From JAEUKA01 sp044228505 (GTDB lineage: Bacteria; Myxococcota_A; Polyangia; Palsa-1104; JAEUJZ01): a DNA stretch of 64,000 bases. The notes below the pieces were generated by a model. It ran no database searches and was not told the origin of the DNA. It was given only the letters and a program-made list of their open reading frames with translations. The DNA lies in the NCBI GenBank assembly GCA_044228505.1, contig JBGAUT010000034.1, forward strand, positions 1-64,000, in the 5' to 3' direction. Positions 7,534 to 15,370 of the stretch are shown piece by piece. The position numbers and the translations under genes were made by a program. The stretch's first letter is position 1, and every line of letters starts with the position of its first letter.

Positions 7534-9630
7534 CTACGGAAGTGACTGGGCACATCGGAACCCAATCGACGGGAGCAGCGTCTCTTCCGGGAAGCGATTC
7601 CTACCCGCGCTGCGACAGCCATCCATCGACTGGTTGAAGTGACCACCTCGTACAACACGGAGAATCGGTGTCCCTTTCTTGGCCTTTTTCCCCTTACCAG
7701 CGCTCGCAAGTGCTTCACCGCCAACCTGCGGATCTTTGCAGGCACCGGCGCAGGGCGCGTAGTGTTCCATAAATAGATCGCTCGTCCACTCCGAGACATT
7801 GCCACCGAGATCGGAGACGCCATCCACCGTTCGATCTTGTACTGCACGACCCACTGGATCTGCGGTGCTCTCTAGGTTTCGACAGCGCGCCGTTGGTGGC
7901 AGCTCGGGATCGCGAGCAAAGGCGACCTCCGCACACTTGGGATGGTTGTCTCCCCAAGGGAATGTGCGCTGCACCAGTCCTCGCGCCGCCAATTCCCACT
8001 CTGCTTCCGTTGGAAGTCTCTTTCCTTGGGCTTCACAGAAGTGCTGCGCAGCGTGCCATGACACCTGCGAAATTGGCTTTTTAGAAAAACCTTCTCGCGT
8101 GGCAAACGTCAGCTTCTTTCCAGAGACAGCGACCCCGCTCGATTCTCCCACGGACAGAAGGAGTGTTTTTCCGAGCCAAATCTGCTTCTTTTTGTCGGCC
8201 TTGAGTCCCTTCTGGGTACTGAGCCAGCTCACAAACTGATCGGTGGAGATCTCCGTCACATCAAGAAACAGATTCCGTACCACCACCGCATGCTGTGGTG
8301 TCTCCCGTTCAAATACATCGCGGCGACAGTTGGTGCCGCGCTTTTGACAGAGCTTGAACGCCAGATCAATGTCTCCGTCCGTACTCCCAAGTGAAAAGCG
8401 ACCGCCCGGAACAAACGCCATTCCTTGTGGAACCGGAACCGGAGAAGGCTTCCGCACTTCGAGTGTTGTCTGTGAATGGGTCTGCTTCCGATCGGTTCGG
8501 ATTCGCATGGTGGAGGACTGCGGAACCACTGGTGGCTTGCGCTGCCTTCCCGACAAGAATCCGCCCACACCAATCAGTAGCACCAACCCGGCAACTCCGG
8601 CAAACAGTGCGGGCTTAGGAATCGACGTTCCTTGCTGTCCTGCCGACACAGTGGTGGTCGTGATCTTGGGTGGTGAATCAGACAGTGCGAGTGTCTGCGG
8701 AGTCCCTCCCAGCGGAGGATCCAGCGCCAGAGTGGCTGGTCTGCCATTCCCCAATGGCAGAGGCTCTCCAAAGGCGCTCATCACCCCAGTTCGCTGGGCT
8801 CCTAACCGCTCTGTCTCAGCAATGACCTCGCGCATGGTTGGACGGTCATCGGGCTTCTTAGACAGCATTCGATGCACCAGCGCCGCAATCGGCTCAGAGA
8901 CGCTTGGCTGTCGCTGCCGAAGCGAAGGAGGCTCCTCGGTCAGGTGCTTCATCATGATGTCGCCGAGCCCCTCTCCCTGAAAAGGAAGCTGCCCGGCAAG
9001 CATCTCGTACATCAGCACTCCCAGAGCGTACACATCACTCTTGGCAGTGACTCCTGAAGCGCCGCGACACTGCTCCGGTGCCATGTACGCTGGCGTTCCC
9101 AGGACAGAGTTCGCCTGCGTCTTAAGATTCTGTTCCTCTGCCAACTTTGCGATTCCGAAGTCCAGCACCTTCGCCCGTTCGCCCCCTGGAGCTTCCGGGT
9201 CTTTCACCATGATCACGTTGTCGGGCTTGAGGTCTCTGTGGACGATGTTTTTGTCATGCGCAGCGGCGAGAACAGAAGCGATTTGACGAGCAATACGAAG
9301 GGTGTCAAGACCGAGCGGACCGTTCTGCAATCGCTTGGCAAGCGACTCTCCGGCCAGAAACTCCATCACGATGAACGTCGTGCCATCGGGCAGGCGGTTG
9401 AACTCGTAGATCTCGACCACACCGGGATGGTCGATCGCGTTGGCCGCTTTCGCTTCGTTTAGGAAGCGGGTGGCAAACTGTGGGTTCTGGGCAAACTGCG
9501 CGTGTAGCACTTTGATCGCAGCAGTCCTGCCGATTTCCTGATTGACCGCTTGGAAAACGGCCCCCATTCCCCCTTCTCCGAGTTTGCGCGTGATGCGGTA
9601 GCTGCCGACGACCTGCCCTTCTGCCAACAT
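7534..9630 (-). CDS. Membrane Ser/Thr kinase fused to an FGE-sulfatase-fold domain
   Basis: 698 residues. Residues 12-275 are a complete PknB-type kinase: GEGGMG loop (19-23), Lys40, HRDLKPDN (131-138), DFG (157-159) and APEQ. A Pro/Thr-rich linker leads to one membrane helix (340-361), so the C-terminal half is probably periplasmic. Residues about 400-698 are a formylglycine-generating-enzyme (SUMF1) fold: FVPGGRFSLGS, RLPTEAEWELAARG, FPWGD, GNVSEWTSD, VVRGG and GFRCA. The paired cysteines that catalyse Cys oxidation in true FGEs are absent (GGHFNQSMDGCRS), so this domain more likely senses or binds a ligand. Kinase-FGE fusions are typical of Myxococcota and Planctomycetes. It converges on the AHSA1 gene. 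Confidence 0.92.
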   Translation of the reverse strand: MLAEGQVVGSYRITRKLGEGGMGAVFQAVNQEIGRTAAIKVLHAQFAQNPQFATRFLNEAKAANAIDHPGVVEIYEFNRLPDGTTFIVMEFLAGESLAKRLQNGPLGLDTLRIARQIASVLAAAHDKNIVHRDLKPDNVIMVKDPEAPGGERAKVLDFGIAKLAEEQNLKTQANSVLGTPAYMAPEQCRGASGVTAKSDVYALGVLMYEMLAGQLPFQGEGLGDIMMKHLTEEPPSLRQRQPSVSEPIAALVHRMLSKKPDDRPTMREVIAETERLGAQRTGVMSAFGEPLPLGNGRPATLALDPPLGGTPQTLALSDSPPKITTTTVSAGQQGTSIPKPALFAGVAGLVLLIGVGGFLSGRQRKPPVVPQSSTMRIRTDRKQTHSQTTLEVRKPSPVPVPQGMAFVPGGRFSLGSTDGDIDLAFKLCQKRGTNCRRDVFERETPQHAVVVRNLFLDVTEISTDQFVSWLSTQKGLKADKKKQIWLGKTLLLSVGESSGVAVSGKKLTFATREGFSKKPISQVSWHAAQHFCEAQGKRLPTEAEWELAARGLVQRTFPWGDNHPKCAEVAFARDPELPPTARCRNLESTADPVGRAVQDRTVDGVSDLGGNVSEWTSDLFMEHYAPCAGACKDPQVGGEALASAGKGKKAKKGTPILRVVRGGHFNQSMDGCRSAGRNRFPEETLLPSIGFRCAQSLP

Positions 9631-10161
9631 GAATACGAATGTCCCCCGAGACGATTATAGTTCAAATTCGACCTCACGGAGGAGCCTCCGCGCCACTGCC
9701 GTCTGCGAAAGCGTTCAATATGTTGCGAAACAGGATCCGAGGATTCCGACTGGCCACGGCTATCAGGCACGGCTGGGCGTGTCGGTAAAGCTCGGGAACA
9801 TCGGGGATACCGTTGCCGTTGGTGTCTGGCCGGTCCCCGATTCATCGGCTCCTCATACCCAGCTCGGGCGGTCGCAGCCCAAGTACGGTGCAGAGCCGCA
9901 GGCTCGCGAGTGGCAACACGGTTCCCATGGGCAACCCCAGCCGACTCGTGATATGGACTTTCCAGATCATGGTACGCTCAGTATTCACCCGAATCCACGT
10001 CGCCGATCGGGCTCCTGTGCAGAAGATGAATTCCCTGACCATCGCACCCAATCCGCGTTTGGACTTCCTATCCGCTTCTCGTTCACCATGCGTTCGCCTT
10101 CACCAGCGATGCCGAACTGAACACGCTCCTCGCCGATTTCCGCGGCGAGCAGAAGGTTGAT
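9631..10161. other. Intergenic stretch with decayed coding remnants
   Basis: About 530 bases with no intact gene. On the minus strand at 9836-9810 a short frame reads DTNGNGIPDVPELY, a calcium-binding thrombospondin-3-type motif, but stops flank it within about 60 codons. On the plus strand, codons 10039-10161 read in frame into the next gene and look protein-like (VHHAFAFTSDAELNTLLADF) without any usable start. Both are best read as remnants of broken genes. Confidence 0.35.
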
Positions 10162-10623
10162 ATGCGTTCCTTCAAGCCTCCCGCTGTGGTTCCCTTCGAC
10201 GCCCCGTCGGTCTTTCTGGCCGGCAGCATCGAGATGGGGCTGGCCGAAGATTGGCAGCGTCGCGTCGAGAACGAGCTCGCCGATCTCGACATCATCGTGC
10301 TGAATCCCCGCCGCGATGATTGGGATTCCTCCTGGGTGCAGAGCGTCGACAACGCGCCGTTTCATGAACAGGTCAGTTGGGAGCTCGCCGGCATCGAACG
10401 CGCTGATGTCGTCATCGTCTACCTAGACCCGGCGACCCGGGCACCCATTTCGCTGCTCGAACTGGGTCTCATCGCCGTCTCCGGCCGCGCTCTCGTCTGC
10501 TGCCCCGACGGCTACTACCGCAAGGGCAACGTCGACGTCGTCTGCCAGCGCTACCGGGTTCCACAGGCACGTGATCTCGAAGAACTAATCGCCCTTGCAC
10601 GCGAGCGGCTGACAGCCGGCTGA
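10162..10623 (+). CDS. Nucleoside 2-deoxyribosyltransferase-like protein
   Basis: 153 residues. PSVFLAGSIEMG near residue 15, a basic NPRRDDWDSSW segment, EQVSWELAGIERADVVIVYLDP and SLLELGL match the Nuc_deoxyrib_tr fold, in which the Glu of the LLELG segment is the usual nucleophile region. Members cleave N-glycosidic bonds or transfer deoxyribose between bases; several relatives only bind nucleotides. The ATG at 10162 lacks a strong Shine-Dalgarno, and about 40 upstream in-frame codons look like protein, so the gene may be 5'-truncated or frameshifted. It stands alone between a decayed region and a convergent regulator gene. Confidence 0.72.
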   Translation: MRSFKPPAVVPFDAPSVFLAGSIEMGLAEDWQRRVENELADLDIIVLNPRRDDWDSSWVQSVDNAPFHEQVSWELAGIERADVVIVYLDPATRAPISLLELGLIAVSGRALVCCPDGYYRKGNVDVVCQRYRVPQARDLEELIALARERLTAG

Positions 10624-10807
10624 CGCAGCCATTCCCCTGGGATTGACCCGGTCAGGTAGACACCAAGCGAGAGAAGAAGGAGCGGCTTTCGTAGTTGCAG
10701 TGTCGCGCCAGGTACATCGCGGTACGCGCAACGCAGGATGCCGGTAGCGACGTTTGCGTTCAATCCACAGCAACCATGAGTGAGCAAGCGGAATACCAGG
10801 GACGAAA

Positions 10808-12184
10808 TCAGTCCAGGAAGTCCTTGCGTAAGAGCCCGTGCAGTTCTAGCCACCGATCCACTTGACGACGAGAGCGACCCACGGCCAGGGCCACCCGCGA
10901 GATGTGGCCCTTGTGTTCTTGTAGCAGTCGCACAAGCTCCTCGCGGGAGGGAGCGGGAAGCCGTGCCGCGGCTTGGTGTTCCCCTGACTGCGCCACGTCA
11001 TGCTCTGAATTCGCAGGGGGATTCTTGTCAGATACTCGCACCGCCGACCGCGTGATCACATGGGCGTTGGCAGCAAGTCGCTCCTCCACCATGGGGAGGT
11101 CCAGTTCCGTCCCACCCCGCGCCGCAAGCCGCAGCTGCGCGGCGAGCTGGATCAACTCGCGTACGTTAAACGGAAAGGGATGGAGCAGAAGTGCTTCCGC
11201 CAGAGCCACGGTCAGCCGAGCTGTAGGCAGCTCGAGTAGGTGGACCAAAAGCAGCAGTATGTCTTCGCGACGTTCACGAAGCGGCGGCAGTTGCAGGATG
11301 ACCTGGGCCAGTCGTGCATATAGATCGGCCCGGAATCGACCTTGCGACACCGATTCCAGAAGATCCCGGTTTGTAGCCGCTAGCAGCCAAGCGTCCACGG
11401 GAATCGCCCGCGTGCCTCCGACCGGGCACACTTTCTTGTCCTCAAGCACCCGCAGCAGCTTGGCTTGCAGAGTCAAGGGCAGCTCACCCACCTCATCGAG
11501 GAAAATCGTCCCCCGGTCAGCGCTGCGGAAATAGCCGTCATGTGCAGAGTGTGCGCCGGTGAACGCCCCAGGAAGATGGCCAAAGAGCTGACTTTCGGCC
11601 AGCTCTGCTGGGATGGCGGCACAGTTGACTGCGACAAGGGGTCCTTTGCGCCCACGAAGCTGATGCAGGGACTGCGCTGCTACTTCCTTTCCTGTTCCGC
11701 TCTCCCCGAGAATCAGGACGTTACAGCCACTCGTTGCCGCCTGTGACAGGGCGTCGCGTACAGCGCGGATGGCTGGTGCAGAGCCACGCAGATTCGGCAC
11801 CGCTGCATCGACCTGCTTGGCTGGTTCGTCGCGTAGTAGCAGCAGTGAACTGCCCACCCGAATGACATCGCCGTCATGGAGGTCTCTCTCCTGCACCCTG
11901 TGCCCGTTGACGAAGCTGCCATTCTTGCTGCCTCCGTCCAAGAGCCGTACCTTCCGTCCACCCGCATCGGTACGGATGCTCGCGTGTACCCGTGACACCC
12001 GACGATCCGCAGCGAGGCAGATGCCCTGAGCTTCACGCACCTCTCGCCCAAGCGTCATCTCTCCAGGGTGAAGTGCCCGGCCTGGTTCGTTCACCACACC
12101 ATCATCGCCGCAGTACAGAAGGCGCAGGGTCGGGCAGGAAGGCAGGGCTGCGGGACGAGGAAGTTCTGCTTCAGTGGTTTGCAT
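10808..12184 (-). CDS. FHA-domain sigma-54-dependent transcriptional activator
   Basis: 458 residues. An FHA domain occupies residues 22-120 (LGRE, DRRVSRVHASI, DGGSKNGSFVNG), which binds phosphothreonine peptides. The AAA+ domain has Walker A GESGTGKE (160-167), the sigma-54 contact loop GAFTGA (206-211), Walker B TIFLDEVGELP and the arginine-finger region RADLYARL. A Fis-type helix-turn-helix is at the C-terminus (ISRVALAVGRSRRQVDRWL). Activity is therefore probably switched by a Ser/Thr kinase, several of which are encoded in this window. It is divergent from a small gene that has a -24/-12 element, a likely target. Confidence 0.93.
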   Translation of the reverse strand: MQTTEAELPRPAALPSCPTLRLLYCGDDGVVNEPGRALHPGEMTLGREVREAQGICLAADRRVSRVHASIRTDAGGRKVRLLDGGSKNGSFVNGHRVQERDLHDGDVIRVGSSLLLLRDEPAKQVDAAVPNLRGSAPAIRAVRDALSQAATSGCNVLILGESGTGKEVAAQSLHQLRGRKGPLVAVNCAAIPAELAESQLFGHLPGAFTGAHSAHDGYFRSADRGTIFLDEVGELPLTLQAKLLRVLEDKKVCPVGGTRAIPVDAWLLAATNRDLLESVSQGRFRADLYARLAQVILQLPPLRERREDILLLLVHLLELPTARLTVALAEALLLHPFPFNVRELIQLAAQLRLAARGGTELDLPMVEERLAANAHVITRSAVRVSDKNPPANSEHDVAQSGEHQAAARLPAPSREELVRLLQEHKGHISRVALAVGRSRRQVDRWLELHGLLRKDFLD

Positions 12185-12445
12185 GACGTCAGGAGCCGGA
12201 GCTTACCTCTGCGCGGCTCGACAGAGCAGAAAAACCAACGTCGCAGCCCAGGTTGCACCACCCCAGTTCTTTTCGCGAAGCGGTGTGGTTCGCGATGCAA
12301 TTCCGAAGTCATTTCGCGAGCGCTCATGCGCTGAAGCGCGCACTGCACCGCGTAGAGTGCAGCGAAGGAGTACCAGCCGCTGGAAGAACCGGAAGGATTC
12401 ACGGTGAAGGATCGGCTGATGCCAGTTCTCGATCGCGAGGTCCGA

Positions 12446-12458
12446 TTGCGCGGCGCAA
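12446..12458. promoter_or_regulatory. Candidate upstream activator site (palindrome)
   Basis: TTGCGC G GCGCAA is a perfect 13-base palindrome about 100 bases before the -24 element. Enhancer-binding proteins usually bind dyads at about this distance. Assignment to the neighbouring activator is inference. Confidence 0.35.
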
Positions 12459-12556
12459 ATGCGCGGCCCGGAAAGACGCACGGCTGCGCGGTGGATCAAT
12501 CTGCGTGAAGTTGGCCATTTCGTCGAAGACTGGCATCCCGCGACCGGCAAACGGTA

Positions 12557-12574
12557 TTGGCACACATTGTGCAA
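12557..12574 (+). promoter_or_regulatory. Candidate sigma-54 (-24/-12) promoter
   Basis: TTGGCACACATTGTGCAA has GG (12559-12560) and GC (12571-12572) separated by exactly 10 bases, as sigma-54 promoters require, and matches TGGCAC of the consensus fully. Transcription would start near 12584, about 128 bases before the small gene at 12712. Confidence 0.6.
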
Positions 12575-12711
12575 TTGACCTCGCTCAGAGACCCGGTTGA
12601 AAGTCACGGGTCGCAAGCGCGGGAGGTGCCAATAGCGTTGGAAATTGATTGAGTCATCCTCAAGAACAGAGTCAGAACAAGATTCAATGTTAGGTAAAGG
12701 AGCGGTGCAAC

Positions 12712-13047
12712 ATGTCTCAACCATCTGGTCGTGCAATTTCGGTCGTCAATCAAGGTGGGTTCGCAATGACGTTTTCCGTACGTTGGAACTACGGCAACGA
12801 TGGCGACGTAAAGGGTGAAAGTGACAAGAGCTCGGTCTTTACGAATGGCTTCGCCAAGACCATCGCACCAGCCGATGATTCGACGGCCAACATTGCGCCT
12901 GGCGATGGCATGTATCCGGTAGCGCATATTGAAGGAGGAGTTACACATGCCGCCGGCGACAACGTTACTTATGATCCACTGGGTGGCATCGTGACGTATA
13001 CAATTACAGGCGGACTCGCCAATCCGAGCTTTCACCAGCAAGGATAA
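12712..13047 (+). CDS. Small all-beta protein of unknown function
   Basis: 111 residues, preceded by AAAGGAG with 8-base spacing. The sequence is rich in Gly, Asn, Asp, Thr and Val, with alternating hydrophobic strands (ISVVNQGGFAMTFSVRW, VTYTITGGLANPSF) suggesting a single beta-sandwich; it has no signal peptide, no cysteine and no membrane segment. I do not recognise the family with certainty. It lies under a sigma-54-type promoter and next to a divergent FHA/sigma-54 activator, so it is probably produced in quantity under a specific condition such as starvation or development. A hairpin follows the stop codon. Confidence 0.75.
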   Translation: MSQPSGRAISVVNQGGFAMTFSVRWNYGNDGDVKGESDKSSVFTNGFAKTIAPADDSTANIAPGDGMYPVAHIEGGVTHAAGDNVTYDPLGGIVTYTITGGLANPSFHQQG

Positions 13048-13081
13048 GAAACATAGAGTGTTTCCTCTACGGTAGATTTCG

Positions 13082-13115
13082 CCCTTTGGGATGGTTCATC
13101 GAACCACCCCAAGGG
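13082..13115 (+). terminator. Hairpin after the small protein gene
   Basis: CCCTTTGGGATGGTTC pairs with GAACCACCCCAAGGG with one bulge and one wobble, around a 3-base loop, 34 bases after the stop codon. The T-run after it is poor (TATGTTT), so termination strength is uncertain. Confidence 0.55.
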
Positions 13116-13559
13116 TATGTTTCATATCTTTTCATCAGAGCGGTGTATCGGCGGGTCGATGTCACGGTGGTGCTTCTGGTGGGACTTTCGTGACGCTGTC
13201 CGGAGTGTACCGATCAGGGCACGCTGCACGACCACGGCGATGAGCATCCGTTTCTTCTGTTGTCTGTTTGCAAATTCCGTCCGACGAGCGTCCACCTCAC
13301 TTCTGCCTCTTGGTTTCTCCTCCTTTTCCACCAACCTTGACGGCGGGGAAAAACCAGCAGCTAGATCTCGTCGGGAAGCCGATCTACTCAGCGGTGTCGA
13401 CGGCTGTTTCACTTCCGTAACCAGCGTCCTGACAACCGAGCGTAACGCAGAAAAGAGCGGACAGGAGACAATCGAATCGATTGCACCGCATGTGCAACAC
13501 TCTACGAGTCCGAACCGAAGAGATAGCGATAAGTTGTTCTGTTGGCAGGAAAAAGGAGA

Positions 13560-14055
13560 GCTGCGCCTGGTGCCACGATCAGGGATCACCCTGGGCCAGG
13601 AGCACTCCTTCGCGTTGCGCACAAACGGAACGGTGCAGTGCTGGGAGAGCGGCTACCAGGGCAATCCGGGGAGACGGTGACTTGGAATCCCATCATTCGC
13701 ACGGACTGGTTACAGTCCCAAGCATCGACCATGCCGAGCGCTCTCCAACGACCGTCTCTGTTTCGGTACGACCTCTGAAGAAGTCCGCTGCGCAGGTGTG
13801 TCGCATAGCGTCGACGCGAAAGGAGTGGTTCGTGCGAGCCCCGGCTCAGGCCGAGCGGCTTTCTATGGGACATCTCCCACAGAACTCTGAGCGGTGTTCC
13901 GTGTCTCCGCACTCTGCTATGTAGCGTCTAGGCATCACCAGCCCGGCGCAGCTGTGCGAACTTTGCCAGCTTGGGTCACCGTGGCTCTGGGAACAATCCA
14001 GTCGTCTACAACATGGGAGAAAGTCCCTCTGGTGAAGGACGATCAGTCGGAGTGA
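13560..14055 (+). pseudogene. Degraded RCC1/ALR-repeat gene
   Basis: RCC1-type repeat fragments appear in all three plus frames, one after another. LGQEHSFALRTNGTVQCW is at about 13589-13645 in one frame. GLVTVPSIDHA is at about 13701-13735 in a second. A CFGTTSEEVRCAG fragment, resembling a degenerate Cys-Ala-Leu repeat, is at about 13759. NNPVVYNMGESP is at about 13992-14028 in a third. In intact genes these motifs recur every 50 residues or so as beta-propeller blades. The frame changes and stops mean no full protein can be made. Such secreted RCC1 proteins are common in Myxococcota. The start of the original gene is not visible; 13116-13559 holds nothing else I can identify. Confidence 0.5.
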
Positions 14056-14073
14056 GGAGCAGCGCCAATCTTG

Positions 14074-15198
14074 CTAGAAGGACTCTTCTACATAAGAAGG
14101 GTTTTTGCGAATAAAATCACGGGCTTGTGAATCAGACAATCCACTATTTACTAGCGCTTCCATGGCAACCTTACCAAGCATAGTATATGGCAAATAAGCA
14201 TGGGCAAATGTGGTGCCAACGTGAGCACGCATAAAAGACACCGCCTCTTCGATTTCACGGACCACCATCGGTAGCGTTTGCTCAAACGATCGTACCAATC
14301 TGGACGCACCAAGCTTCGTATGGATATCCTCAAGATATGGATCTGCTTGGAATTTCTTTATCAAGCGCTGACGATGATGCTGGAACACTCTTCTAGGATT
14401 ATCGTCCACGATGATGACTTTTTCTAACGACTCATCGAGAAAGCGCAGGTCTTTGGACGGAACCACAATCGGATCCCCGTCGGTCTTCTCTTGCAATACC
14501 AGATGGCTTTTTGAAAAGAAGCCGTCCACCAGCTCGCGGATGTTCTTTCCCGCGTGCATCCACTGACGGGCCGCACTCTCTGCCACATCATCAGCACGGG
14601 CCGTAAAGAGCACGACCATCCCGCCAAGCGCATGGATTCGTTGCACCGCCTGCACCCAACCCGGCCGGAGCTTCACATAGACATCTTGGCCCCGGCTCTG
14701 GAACGAAAAATCATGCCAGGTCGGTCCACGAGCGCCGGTCTTATAGAATGCCTGATAGAGTGTTTCATCCAGATCATATACTACAATAAAAGCGGCGCTA
14801 CGCAGTTGATTTATGTCTACGCCGCTCAAGCTTCGACCGGCCCGTACCTCTATCAAAGATCGTTCAAATGCAAGTGGTGCTGATACTCCATTATAAGTCA
14901 AATGTCGATAATGATTCTGTAAATCAACCGCTTGAAATCGCGACAGATGGTAGTCATTCATCAATTTTTTGATTCGAAAAAATCGCACGTCTGCTCCGTG
15001 ATCTGTATGCGCATATTTATCAGACCAATCGGGAAGCGGAGAAATGGTATAGGCATCGAGCGGTGTCTGTAGGACAGGAGTCGCCTCGCGCAGAGCAACC
15101 GAGGTTCCCTTCAGGGCACCGGTTTGAGGCGCGCAGGCCAGCAGCATGACGGACAGGCAAAACCATCCAAGCCGATGAACTGGAATACGATTCCGCAT
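14074..15198 (-). CDS. HAD-superfamily phosphatase lipoprotein
   Basis: 374 residues with lipobox LLAC (Cys22). HAD motifs appear in order: YDLDETLY (Asp142 and Asp144, nucleophile and acid), VVLFTARADD (motif II Thr), a Lys region, and IIVDDNPRRVF (motif IV acid pair). The DLDET/VDDN signature resembles the FCP1/NIF phosphatase subgroup. It probably removes phosphate from a small molecule or a Ser/Thr-phosphorylated protein at the outer face of the membrane. The gene is visibly richer in A+T than its neighbours, which hints at acquisition by transfer. It lies alone between the RCC1 pseudogene and the ligase operon. Confidence 0.82.
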   Translation of the reverse strand: MRNRIPVHRLGWFCLSVMLLACAPQTGALKGTSVALREATPVLQTPLDAYTISPLPDWSDKYAHTDHGADVRFFRIKKLMNDYHLSRFQAVDLQNHYRHLTYNGVSAPLAFERSLIEVRAGRSLSGVDINQLRSAAFIVVYDLDETLYQAFYKTGARGPTWHDFSFQSRGQDVYVKLRPGWVQAVQRIHALGGMVVLFTARADDVAESAARQWMHAGKNIRELVDGFFSKSHLVLQEKTDGDPIVVPSKDLRFLDESLEKVIIVDDNPRRVFQHHRQRLIKKFQADPYLEDIHTKLGASRLVRSFEQTLPMVVREIEEAVSFMRAHVGTTFAHAYLPYTMLGKVAMEALVNSGLSDSQARDFIRKNPSYVEESF

Positions 15199-15370
15199 GG
15201 TGAGGAGACTCTCTTTGACAGATGAATGACAGCGGTGGCGCTACGGGGGCGCAAGCAGCGGCAGACAATATCCTACGGACGGACGGTGGGCGAGTGGTTT
15301 TGCGCGGGAGGTGGTCAGTCCTCCCTGCTGCGGGATGGGCCGCTGGTCTGTCGTTCGCAGCGAGAGGAGG

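Larger units (their letters stand above)
12185..12711 (+). other. Long regulatory intergenic region of the FHA/sigma-54 locus
   Basis: About 530 bases without a convincing gene. It contains a perfect palindrome TTGCGC-G-GCGCAA (12446-12458) and, about 100 bases downstream, a sigma-54-type promoter. This is the arrangement expected of an upstream activator site and its promoter. A 177-codon minus-strand frame spanning the region looks non-coding. Confidence 0.5.

Noticed and set aside
12203..12736. 177-codon minus-strand open frame over the sigma-54 regulatory region
   Set aside because: No family, no ribosome-binding site, and it covers the palindrome and the -24/-12 promoter, so it is most likely a chance frame in GC-rich DNA.
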